Below, piece by piece: positions 8,038 through 14,961 of a stretch of DNA of 17,264 bases (positions are counted from its first letter, which is position 1; the number at the start of each line of letters is the position of its first letter). Where the stretch lies: assembly GCA_035258605.1 (NCBI GenBank), contig DATFXD010000148.1, positions 1-17,264 of the forward strand, written 5' to 3'. This DNA comes from AWTP1-13 sp035258605 (GTDB lineage: Bacteria; Pseudomonadota; Alphaproteobacteria; Rhizobiales; Hyphomicrobiaceae). A program made the translations under genes and the position numbers. A model generated the notes under the pieces. It saw only the letters and a program-made list of their open reading frames with translations, was not told the origin of the DNA and ran no database searches.

Positions 8038-9341
8038 GCGACGCAGTCCTCCCCCGCGGCTCGGCGACGGTGAGCACCAGCGGCATCGCCCGCCTTAGTC
8101 CCTATGGGCTGTGGATCGCCGCCGGCCTGCTGTTGATCGTGCTGCCCGTCGTGTTTCGTTCCGGCACGGCGCTGACGATCATGAGCCTGATGGGCATCAC
8201 CATCATCTTCGCGCTGTCCTACAACATGCTGCTCGGACAGACCGGCATGCTGTCGTTCGGCCACGCCGTCTACTATGGCCTCGGCGCCTATTTCACGGTG
8301 CATGCCATCAACGCCGCCATCGCCGCGAAGCTGCCCGTCCCCCTGATCGTAATGCCGGTGGTTGGCGGCCTCGCCGGCCTTGGGTTTGCCGTGCTGTTTG
8401 GCTGGGTTTCGACCAAGCGTAGTGGCACCGCCTTCGCCATGATCTCACTGGGTCTTGCCGAACTGGTCGGTTCGAGCTCGCTGATCTTGCGCTCGTTCTT
8501 TGGTGGCGAGGAGGGGGTCAGTACCAACCGCACCAAGCTGTTGCCGCTGTTGGAGTGGAAGTTCGGTCCGCAGATCCAGGTCTACTACCTGATTGCGGCC
8601 TGGTGCTTGATCGCCGTTGCCTTAATGTATGCGCTGACCCGCACCCCGTTCGGGCGCATGTGCAATGCCGTGCGCGACAATCCGGAACGGGCGCAGTTCG
8701 TCGGTTACAATCCGCAGGTGGTGCGCTATCTCGCCTTTTGTCTGTCAGGCTTATTCGCCGGCGTTGCCGGGGCGCTGGCGGCAATCAACTTCGAGCTCGC
8801 CAATTCGGCGCTGTTTAGCGCCGCGCAATCGGGCAATGTGTTGCTGGCAACCTTCATCGGCGGCGCCGGTCACTTCGTCGGGCCGATTCTGGGCGCGGTG
8901 CTGGTGACCTACCTGCAAAACATGCTGAGCGATGTCACCGAGGTGTGGCAGCTCTATTTCGGGCTGATGTTCATTGCCACCGTTATGTATGCCCCCGGCG
9001 GCCTGGCCGGACTTTTTATGATGCACGGCCCGGTATGGCGGGCGGGGGCGCTGGCACCACTAATGGCGAGCTACCTGATCATGCTGGGGCCGCTGGCGCT
9101 GGTCGGTGGCGCCGCGGTGCTGGTGATCGAAATGACCACGCACCTCGGGGTCAAGGCCGCCGAAGGCACGACCATGACGTTCGCCGGCATCACATTTGAT
9201 GCCACCAGCCTGCTGGCGTGGACATTGGCGTTGGCCGCGCTGCTCGCCGGGGCGGTGCTCGGCCGCCTGGCCTGGCGGCGGGTTGCCGCCGCCTGGGACC
9301 GGGTCGAGGCGGTCGCGCGCGACAAGGGGGTGGCGCTATGA
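8034..9341 (+). CDS. livM: Branched-chain-type ABC transporter permease LivM with C-terminal extension
   Basis: A 435-residue inner-membrane permease, partner of LivH. The first 330 or so residues are a normal LivM: the segment IIFALSYNMLLGQTGMLSFGHA is the family's N-terminal signature, the cytoplasmic loop RTPFGRMCNAVRDNPERAQFVGY precedes the later helices, and FIGGAGHFVGPILGA is the ATPase-contact region. After the usual end (YAPGGLAGL) about 100 further residues follow, with two additional hydrophobic segments separated by a polar stretch and a final basic, probably cytoplasmic helix. Typical LivM is 300-360 residues. I believe related importers in other proteobacteria carry similar tails, but could not check. 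It overlaps livH by four bases and livG by four bases (ATGA both times). Confidence 0.93.
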   Translation: MSDAVLPRGSATVSTSGIARLSPYGLWIAAGLLLIVLPVVFRSGTALTIMSLMGITIIFALSYNMLLGQTGMLSFGHAVYYGLGAYFTVHAINAAIAAKLPVPLIVMPVVGGLAGLGFAVLFGWVSTKRSGTAFAMISLGLAELVGSSSLILRSFFGGEEGVSTNRTKLLPLLEWKFGPQIQVYYLIAAWCLIAVALMYALTRTPFGRMCNAVRDNPERAQFVGYNPQVVRYLAFCLSGLFAGVAGALAAINFELANSALFSAAQSGNVLLATFIGGAGHFVGPILGAVLVTYLQNMLSDVTEVWQLYFGLMFIATVMYAPGGLAGLFMMHGPVWRAGALAPLMASYLIMLGPLALVGGAAVLVIEMTTHLGVKAAEGTTMTFAGITFDATSLLAWTLALAALLAGAVLGRLAWRRVAAAWDRVEAVARDKGVAL

Positions 9342-10102
9342 GCGCGGCGGCGAGCCCAATGGCGCTTGAGACGCGGGGGCTGCGCAAGAGCTTCGGGCCG
9401 GCCGAGATCATCTGCGGCGTCGATCTCGCCATCGCCAAAGGCGAGCGCCACGCCGTCATTGGTCCCAATGGTGCCGGCAAATCGACCCTGTTCAATCTGA
9501 TCAGCGGATTGCTCACCCCCAGTGCCGGCGAAATCTGGCTCAACGGCGTTCCGGTCAGCCAGCTGCCGGCCTATAAGATCAACCGGCGCGGACTTTCTCG
9601 CTCCTTCCAGGTCACCAATATCTTTCCCAAGCTCAGCGTCTGGGAAAACGTGCGCTGCGCCTTGTTGTGGCCCAAAGGCGAGAAATATGCCTTCTGGCGG
9701 TCGGTCGACGGCAACACCGACATTGCTGCGCGCACGGAAGAGGTGTTGACCCAAATCAATCTGATGGGGCGCAAGGACATTGCGGCGGGGGTGCTGACCT
9801 ATGCCGAGCAGCGCGCGCTCGAGATCGGCATCACCATGGCCGGCGGCGCTGGCGTGATCCTGCTCGATGAGCCAACCGCCGGCATGAGCCATGCCGAGAC
9901 CGAGCGCGCGGTTGATCTGATCCGCCGCATCAGCGAGGCGCGCACGCTGATCATCGTCGAGCACGACATGAGCGTGGTGTTCGGCCTGGCCGACCGCATC
10001 TCGGTGCTGGTCTACGGCGAGATCATCGCCAGCGGCACCCCGGCCGAGATTCGCGGCAATGCCAAAGTGCGCGAAGCTTATCTCGGCGAGGAGGCACACT
10101 GA
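9338..10102 (+). CDS. livG: Branched-chain-type ABC transporter ATP-binding protein LivG
   Basis: A 254-residue cytoplasmic ABC ATPase that, with LivF, powers the importer. Walker A is intact at residues 42-50 (GPNGAGKST). The signature motif reads LTYAEQ (153-158), the LivG-type variant of LSGGQ. Walker B is VILLDE with D177 and E178, and H209 is the switch histidine in IIVEHD. The segment GLSRSFQVTNIFPKLSVWENV, with its Q-loop glutamine, is typical of LivG. The length is normal. The ATG at 9338 overlaps the livM stop, with AAGGGGG about eight bases upstream, and the stop overlaps the livF start (TGATG). All catalytic residues needed for ATP hydrolysis are present, in contrast with the unusual Walker A of LivF. 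Confidence 0.95.
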   Translation: MSAAASPMALETRGLRKSFGPAEIICGVDLAIAKGERHAVIGPNGAGKSTLFNLISGLLTPSAGEIWLNGVPVSQLPAYKINRRGLSRSFQVTNIFPKLSVWENVRCALLWPKGEKYAFWRSVDGNTDIAARTEEVLTQINLMGRKDIAAGVLTYAEQRALEIGITMAGGAGVILLDEPTAGMSHAETERAVDLIRRISEARTLIIVEHDMSVVFGLADRISVLVYGEIIASGTPAEIRGNAKVREAYLGEEAH

Positions 10103-10797
10103 TGCTGGAGGTGCGCGACCTCAACGCCTACTACGGCAAAAGCCATATCCTGCAGGGGGTGAACCTCGATGTGGCCGCCGGCGAGGTGGTGAGCCTGTTG
10201 GGCCGCAACGGCGTCGGCCGCTCGACCACGGTCAAGGCGATCATGGGCGAGGTGCCGCCGGCCGGCAGCATTCGCTTCAAGGGCCAGGACATCGCCGGGC
10301 TTCCGAGCTACCGCATTGCCCGCCTGGGTCTCGGCTACGTTCCGGAGAACCGCGACATCTTTCCGACCCTGACCGTGGAGCAGAATTTGTTGCTCGGCCA
10401 GAAGGATCCCCGCCGGCAGGGGCGCTGGCGGCTCAACGACATGCTCGACATGTTCCCGAACCTCAAAGCCCGCATTGCCACGCCGGCGGGCGTGCTATCG
10501 GGTGGCGAGAAGCAGATGCTGACCATGTGCCGGACCCTGATGGGCGATCCGGAGCTGATCATGATCGACGAGCCCACCGAAGGGCTGGCACCGCTGATCG
10601 TCAAACAAGTGGGCGAGCTGCTATCGGAAATCGCCCGGCGCGGTCTCGCCATCTTGCTGGTTGAGCAAAAGCTCGCCATTGCCCTCGACATTTCGCAACG
10701 GGTCTACGTCATGGGCCACGGCCGCATCGTGTTCGAGGGCACGCCCGCCGAGCTCAAGCGCAACGAGAAGGTGCGCCACGAATGGCTCGAAGTGTGA
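10102..10797 (+). CDS. livF: Branched-chain-type ABC transporter ATP-binding protein LivF, Walker A Lys to Arg
   Basis: A 231-residue ABC ATPase, second nucleotide-binding subunit of the importer. The LSGGEKQ signature (132-138), Walker B (MID156-E157-PTEG) and the LivF-typical LLVEQ in place of the H-loop are present. Walker A, residues 34-42, reads GRNGVGRST: position 40, normally the lysine that holds the ATP beta and gamma phosphates, is arginine (codon CGC at 10219). The rest of the protein is well preserved, so this is not a decaying gene. The site may have reduced or altered hydrolysis, making the LivG/LivF pair asymmetric. I recall this GVGRSTT form in some other LivF proteins but cannot verify its spread. 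Start overlaps the livG stop. About 230-240 residues is the usual size. Confidence 0.94.
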   Translation: MLEVRDLNAYYGKSHILQGVNLDVAAGEVVSLLGRNGVGRSTTVKAIMGEVPPAGSIRFKGQDIAGLPSYRIARLGLGYVPENRDIFPTLTVEQNLLLGQKDPRRQGRWRLNDMLDMFPNLKARIATPAGVLSGGEKQMLTMCRTLMGDPELIMIDEPTEGLAPLIVKQVGELLSEIARRGLAILLVEQKLAIALDISQRVYVMGHGRIVFEGTPAELKRNEKVRHEWLEV

Positions 10798-11220
10798 GCC
10801 GCAGGCCGGGGCGGCGTCGGGTCTCGGGGCGGCGCACCGCCATGCGGCCGACCCGAACTTGGCATTGGTGTGGCGGAGCCCAATAGTGGCGGTGGCCCGC
10901 AGCCACCTTCCTCCAGTCGGCGCCCACGCGTGACTGAAAGTCAAGATCGCGCAACGCTTGAGGAGGAGGAGCTCACGCGCTTCAGAACCGCCGACCCGAG
11001 CCGCCATTGGCGCGGCGCGGCCGTTGTATCGGTGCGGGAAGACCGGTATCGACCTTGTTCGATTTGATCGACGGGGGCTGCTCTGTCAGTGAGTTCTGCG
11101 ATGGCCCGCATGGCGGCTTGAGCGACGACGTCCACTCGTTGCCTTTGCGCACGACCTTGGCTTGGTCTATCAACGCCTGCCGCTGGCGACAGGCTCCAGG
11201 CGGCGCAGGCCGCCCGCGCC
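10798..11220. other. 423-base intergenic region before the TetR gene
   Basis: Starts with a nested hairpin (10817-10856) after livF. A GG-N10-GC element at 10859-10874 (TTGGCATTGGTGTGGC) loosely resembles a sigma-54 promoter and is nearly identical to 1615-1630. A small TCGAT-TTG-ATCGA dyad occurs near 11059. Minus-strand frames covering 10982-11173 are open and less GC-rich but match nothing I recognise and have no ribosome site. No copy of the TACGAAC/GTTCGTA operator occurs here. Confidence 0.5.
10817..10856 (+). terminator. Nested hairpin after livF, possible operon terminator
   Basis: The outer stem TCGGGTC (10817-10823) pairs perfectly with GACCCGA (10850-10856). Inside it GGCGG-CGCA-CCGCC (10828-10841) forms a second stem with a four-base loop. 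It begins 19 bases after the livF stop codon. No U-tract follows, so factor-dependent termination or RNA stabilisation is more likely than classic intrinsic termination. Confidence 0.45.
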
Positions 11221-11874
11221 ATGAAGCACGCCCTTCCGAGTTCCAAGCTGCGACGCCAGCGCGTGAACGATCCCGACGGGACCAGGCGCAATATCATCGA
11301 CATTGCCACCGAAGAGTTCGCCGGCAAGGGGTTCAGCGGGGCGCGGGTGGATGAGATCGCGGCCCGCACCAAGACCAGCAAGCGCATGATCTATTACTAC
11401 TTTGGCGGCAAGGCGGGGCTCTACATCGCCGTGCTGGAGGCGGCCTACCGCAATATCCGCACCATCGAAGCGAACCTCGATCTCGACCAGCAGGAACCCG
11501 AGGCGGCGCTCAGAGCCCTCGTCGCCTTCACCTTCGACTACCAGAATGCGCACCCCGAATTCGTGCGCCTGGTGATGAACGAAAACATCCTGCACGGCGC
11601 CTACCTGGCGCGCTCCAAGGCGATCCAGCGGCTCAACGTGACGGCCATTGATGGCTTGCGCGAGTTGCTGGGCCGGGGCCAGCGGCAGGGCGTGTTCCGG
11701 GTCGACGTCGATCCCGTCGACCTGCATATGTCGATCAGCGCCTTGTGCATCTTTAACGTGGCCAACCGGGCGACATTCTCCACCATCTTCAAGCGGGACA
11801 TGGCCTCCGCCAAGGCCTTGAGCCGCCGGCGCGCGCAGGTGGTCGAGATCATTCTGCGCTACGTCAAGCCCTGA
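11221..11874 (+). CDS. TetR/AcrR-family transcriptional regulator
   Basis: A 217-residue TetR-type regulator: an N-terminal DNA-binding domain and a larger ligand-binding, dimerising domain. The helix-turn-helix spans about residues 43-62 (VDEIAARTKTSKRMIYYYF), followed by GGKAGLY, as in canonical members. The C-terminal region has the FVRLVMNENIL segment common in TetR proteins that sense acyl or aromatic ligands. The ATG at 11221 has no strong ribosome site, and a GTG at 11263 is a possible later start. Downstream, 46 bases after its stop, is a near-perfect TetR-type palindrome in front of the dehydroshikimate genes, which it probably represses until an intermediate binds. No such palindrome lies upstream of its own gene, so autoregulation is not evident. 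Confidence 0.92.
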   Translation: MKHALPSSKLRRQRVNDPDGTRRNIIDIATEEFAGKGFSGARVDEIAARTKTSKRMIYYYFGGKAGLYIAVLEAAYRNIRTIEANLDLDQQEPEAALRALVAFTFDYQNAHPEFVRLVMNENILHGAYLARSKAIQRLNVTAIDGLRELLGRGQRQGVFRVDVDPVDLHMSISALCIFNVANRATFSTIFKRDMASAKALSRRRAQVVEIILRYVKP

Positions 11875-11889
11875 ACGAGATCGGCTGCG

Positions 11890-11908
11890 CGCCGCGAAAG
11901 CGTCGGCG
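11890..11908 (+). terminator. Hairpin after the TetR gene
   Basis: CGCCGCG pairs with CGtCGGCG around an AAAG loop, seven pairs with a single bulged T. It starts 15 bases after the TetR stop codon. No U-tract is present, but an AT-rich stretch follows. It may separate transcription of the regulator gene from the promoter region just downstream. Confidence 0.4.
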
Positions 11909-11910
11909 TG

Positions 11911-11942
11911 CAATTGATAATACGAACCAGTTCGTACAATTT
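11911..11942 (+). promoter_or_regulatory. Probable promoter overlapping the TetR operator
   Basis: AT-rich island in GC-rich DNA. TTGATA (11914-11919) could be a -35 element and TACAAT (11935-11940, five of six to the consensus) a -10 element, 15 bases apart, which is shorter than ideal. GATAAT (11916-11921) is another -10-like hexamer. The palindromic operator lies between and overlaps both, so a bound repressor would block RNA polymerase. The exact start site cannot be set from sequence. Confidence 0.4.
11921..11936. promoter_or_regulatory. TetR-type operator palindrome TACGAAC-CA-GTTCGTA
   Basis: Perfect inverted repeat with seven-base arms and a two-base centre, TACGAACCAGTTCGTA. Size and symmetry fit a TetR dimer site. 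It lies 46 bases after the TetR gene and 144 bases before the shikimate dehydrogenase-like gene, so the most likely bound protein is the TetR regulator encoded next door and the controlled unit is the downstream enzyme pair. I found no second full copy in the window. Confidence 0.7.
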
Positions 11943-11989
11943 GTGCATGCAAGCGCACCGTGATACTATGCCGTTGGTGCGGGCGATGA

Positions 11990-12067
11990 TCGTTGGCGCT
12001 GGCGCTGATTGCCTACATCGCCGACACCGGGCTCGGGTTGCCGCGGCTCATGGGCTACAAGGGATAG
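11990..12067 (+). pseudogene. Short coding-like remnant, C-terminal tail of a membrane protein (tentative)
   Basis: A 25-codon open stretch ending in TAG at 12065-12067 reads as a hydrophobic segment followed by IADTGLGLPRLMGYKG. Third-position GC is very high, as in real genes here, and the composition (one hydrophobic helix plus a short polar tail) resembles the end of a transport protein. There is no proper start codon with a ribosome site, and a stop lies just upstream (11987-11989). It could be what is left of a transporter gene deleted from the front of the enzyme operon. I cannot name the family, and chance is possible. Confidence 0.3.
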
Positions 12068-12080
12068 GCGAGGAGGTGCC

Positions 12081-12959
12081 ATGAACGTCGGCATGCTCGT
12101 CGGTTTGATCGGCGCCAATATCCAAAAATCGCTATCGCCGGCGCTGTTCGAGGACGCTTGCGCCGCGGCCGGCAGGCGCGGCCATTATCATCTCATGGAT
12201 CTCGACCGGCTGCCCGGCCGCACCCTGGCCGAGCTGCTGGCGGCGGCGCGCGTGGCGGGCTTTGCCGGGGTCAATGTTACCTACCCCTGCAAGGAAGCGG
12301 TGCTGCCGATGTTGGACGAGGTGTCGCCCGAGGCGCAGCAAATCGGCGCCGTCAACACCGTGGCGATCGGCGTCGACGGCACCACCAAGGGTGCCAACAC
12401 CGATCGGGTCGGGTTTCGCTGCGCCTTCGAGACGGAATGGGGCGCCGCCGCGGTTCGCAACCAGGCCGCCCTGCTGGTCGGCGCCGGCGGTGCCGGGCGG
12501 GCGGTGGCGTTTGCGCTGTTGGATCTCGGCGTGAACACGGTGTTGGTCCATGACCAGAACCCGAGCCAGGCGCAGGCGCTGGTACGTGCCGTCACCAGCG
12601 CCTTCGGCGATGGCCGCGCCCGCGTCGAGACCGACCCGGCGGCGGCGCTGTCGCGGGTGACCGGCGTCGTCAATGCGACCCCGGTCGGAATGCTCGGTAT
12701 CCCCGGCAATCCGGTACCGGTCGCGGCCATCACCGCGCGGCACTGGGTGGCCGACGTCATCTATACGCCGCTCGAAACCGACCTCATCAAGGCGGCGCGC
12801 GCCAGGGGGGCGCGCGCCATGGGCGGTGCCGGCATGTGCATTCACCAGGCGGCAGCGTCGTTCCAGATCTTCACCGGCTTGGTCGCCGATCTGGCGCGCA
12901 TGCAGAAGACATTTGCCGAGGCGGCGGCGGCTCGAGAGCGGAGCCTCGATGTAAGCTGA
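12081..12959 (+). CDS. Shikimate/quinate dehydrogenase, probably NAD-dependent and catabolic
   Basis: A 292-residue AroE-fold dehydrogenase that interconverts shikimate (or quinate) and 3-dehydro forms. The N-terminal substrate domain has SLSPALFEDAC and the catalytic pair K71 (NVTYPCK) and D108 (NTD). The C-terminal Rossmann domain has GAGGAGRAVAFAL. At the end of the second beta strand, where biosynthetic AroE has the NRT motif that binds the NADP phosphate, this protein has VHD158Q; an acidic residue there usually means NAD. With the PCKEAVLP and IGAVNTV segments this places it with catabolic quinate/shikimate dehydrogenases rather than housekeeping AroE. The ATG at 12081 has AGGAGG four bases upstream. 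The next gene, 18 bases on, is a dehydroshikimate dehydratase, which uses its product. Whether quinate or shikimate is preferred is not determined. Confidence 0.9.
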   Translation: MNVGMLVGLIGANIQKSLSPALFEDACAAAGRRGHYHLMDLDRLPGRTLAELLAAARVAGFAGVNVTYPCKEAVLPMLDEVSPEAQQIGAVNTVAIGVDGTTKGANTDRVGFRCAFETEWGAAAVRNQAALLVGAGGAGRAVAFALLDLGVNTVLVHDQNPSQAQALVRAVTSAFGDGRARVETDPAAALSRVTGVVNATPVGMLGIPGNPVPVAAITARHWVADVIYTPLETDLIKAARARGARAMGGAGMCIHQAAASFQIFTGLVADLARMQKTFAEAAAARERSLDVS

Positions 12960-12977
12960 GCCCGAGGAGGCGGAGCC

Positions 12978-14846
12978 ATGAAAACCTCAATCGCTACAGT
13001 GTCCTTGAGCGGCAGCCTGAGCGAGAAGCTGGAAGCCATTGCGGCCGCCAAGTTCGACGCCGTCGAAATCTTCGAGAATGACCTCATCACCTATAATGGC
13101 ACCCCGGCCGATGTGCGGCGGGCGGTGAGCGATCTCGGTCTGTTCGTGCTCACCTTGCAGCCGTTCCGCGACTTCGAGGGCATGCCGGACGGCCAGCGTG
13201 CGCGCGCCTTTGCGCGCGCCGAGCGCAAATTCGATGTCATGCAACAGCTCGGCTGCGACCTGTTGATGATCTGCAGCAATGTCGCCGCCGATAGCCTTGG
13301 CGGCATCGATCGGGCCGCCGCCGACCTGTTTGCGCTTGGCGAGCGGGCGGCCAAACGCGGCCTGCGCGTCGCTTTCGAGGCGCTGGCCTGGGGCAAGCAC
13401 ATCAACGACTATCGCGATGCCTGGGAGGTGGTCCGTCGTGCCGACCACCCAAATGTTGGCCTGGTGCTCGATACCTTTCACATCCTGGTGCGCAAGACCG
13501 ACCTCAGCGCCATCCGCTCGATCCCGCGCGACAAGATCTTTCTGGTGCAAATGGCCGACGCGCCGGTGCTGGAGATGGATTATCTGTCCTGGAGCCGGCA
13601 TTTTCGCAATTTCCCCGGCCAGGGTGATTTGCCCCTGCTCGACTTCATGGAGGCGTTGGCAGCAACCGGCTATGACCGCGCCCTATCGCTCGAGATCTTC
13701 AACGACCAGTTCCGCGCCGGGTCGGTGCGCAGCGTCGCCGTCGACGGGCATCGCTCGCTCCTGTTTCTGCTCGATCAGCTGGCGCGCAAGCATCGGGCGC
13801 TGGCGCCCGCTGTCAGCATGCTGCCGCCGCGGTCGCTGGCGCTCGGCACCGAGTTCGTCGAGTTTGCGGTCGACGATAGCAGCGCGCCGGCGCTCGAGCG
13901 CATGCTGGCGACGCTCGGTTTTCGCCGCGCCGGACGCCACAAATCGAAAGCGGTGACGCGCTGGCACCAGGGTGGCATCAACCTGGTCGTCAACACCGAG
14001 AAGGAGGGCTTCGCGCATTCCTTCAACCTGACCCACGGCTCCGCCGTCTGTGCCCTCGGGCTCAAGGTCGACGATGCGGCGGCGACTTTCGAGCGTGCCA
14101 AGCGCCTGCTCGATGCGCCGTTTCGCCAGCCGGTGGCGCCGGGCGAACTCGACATCCCGGCGGTGCGCGGAGTGGGCGGCAGCCTCGTCTACTTCCTCGA
14201 CGCGACCAGCGAACTCGGGCGCGTCTGGGATATCGAATTCGATGACACCGGCGAGGATGACGCCAACGCCGCGGGCCTCGTTGGCGTCGATCACATCTCG
14301 CAATCGATGCACTACGAAGAGATGTTGACCTGGCTCCTGTTCTACACCTCCCTGCTCGACCTCAAGAAGGTGCCGCCGCAGGATGTCGCCGATCCCGCCG
14401 GGCTGGTGCGGAGCCAGGTCATCGAAGCGCCAGACGGCAAGCTGCGCATCATCCTCAATGCCTCCCAAAGCCAGCGCACGCAGTCGTCGCGCTTCCTGAC
14501 CGAGGGGTTCGGCTCCGGCGTACAGCACCTTGCCTTTGCCACCACCGACCTGTTGACGACCGTGGCCCAGCTCAAGCGCAATGGGGTCGAACTGCTCGAC
14601 ATCCCCGAGAATTACTACGATGACCTTGAGGCCAAGCTGGACCTAGCGCCGGCGCGGCTCGAGGCGCTCAGGGCCCACAACATCCTCTACGATCGCGACG
14701 GCGATGCCGAGTACTTCCAGGTCTATACCCGAAGCTTCGAGCAGCGCTTCTTTTTTGAGATCGTCGAACGGCGAGGCTATGCCGGCTATGGCGCGGCCAA
14801 TGCCCCGGTCCGCCTCGCGGCCCAGGCGCGGCTCACCGGCGACTAG
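12978..14846 (+). CDS. quiC1: 3-Dehydroshikimate dehydratase fused to an HPPD-like VOC domain (QuiC1 type)
   Basis: A 622-residue fusion. Residues 1 to about 270 form a sugar-phosphate isomerase/epimerase-type TIM barrel that dehydrates 3-dehydroshikimate to protocatechuate. Its metal ligands are visible as E134 (AFEAL), D165 (VLDTFH, with H168), Q191 (FLVQMAD) and E239 (LSLEIF). Residues from about 285 on form two VOC modules resembling 4-hydroxyphenylpyruvate dioxygenase, with the iron triad H439 (GVDH), H517 (GVQHLAF) and E594 (FFFEIVERRGYAGYG) retained. Size and order match the bifunctional QuiC1 proteins of quinate-degrading bacteria. The ATG at 12978 follows GAGGAGG (12964-12970) with GGAG closer in. 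It lies 18 bases after the shikimate dehydrogenase-like gene, so the two are an operon feeding the beta-ketoadipate pathway. What the second half does is uncertain; no ring-cleavage gene is in the window. Confidence 0.92.
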   Translation: MKTSIATVSLSGSLSEKLEAIAAAKFDAVEIFENDLITYNGTPADVRRAVSDLGLFVLTLQPFRDFEGMPDGQRARAFARAERKFDVMQQLGCDLLMICSNVAADSLGGIDRAAADLFALGERAAKRGLRVAFEALAWGKHINDYRDAWEVVRRADHPNVGLVLDTFHILVRKTDLSAIRSIPRDKIFLVQMADAPVLEMDYLSWSRHFRNFPGQGDLPLLDFMEALAATGYDRALSLEIFNDQFRAGSVRSVAVDGHRSLLFLLDQLARKHRALAPAVSMLPPRSLALGTEFVEFAVDDSSAPALERMLATLGFRRAGRHKSKAVTRWHQGGINLVVNTEKEGFAHSFNLTHGSAVCALGLKVDDAAATFERAKRLLDAPFRQPVAPGELDIPAVRGVGGSLVYFLDATSELGRVWDIEFDDTGEDDANAAGLVGVDHISQSMHYEEMLTWLLFYTSLLDLKKVPPQDVADPAGLVRSQVIEAPDGKLRIILNASQSQRTQSSRFLTEGFGSGVQHLAFATTDLLTTVAQLKRNGVELLDIPENYYDDLEAKLDLAPARLEALRAHNILYDRDGDAEYFQVYTRSFEQRFFFEIVERRGYAGYGAANAPVRLAAQARLTGD

Positions 14847-14961
14847 TCGCGCATTGCAGATCTATTATCGTCAAGCAGTTCCCGAGCGCCGTTCGCCTGA
14901 TCCGCAACGGTTTCAACCTCATGCTCGGCGCCGCCACCGAGGCTGAGCGTCGATTGGCGCC

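Noticed and set aside
10982..11173. Minus-strand 63-residue open frame before the TetR gene
   Set aside because: No ribosome site, no recognisable domain, several overlapping alternative frames.
14847..14961. Plus-strand stretch with coding-like codons after the dehydratase (IIVKQFPSAVRLIRNG)
   Set aside because: Too short, no start or ribosome site, no family recognised, and it runs into the antisense of the kinase.
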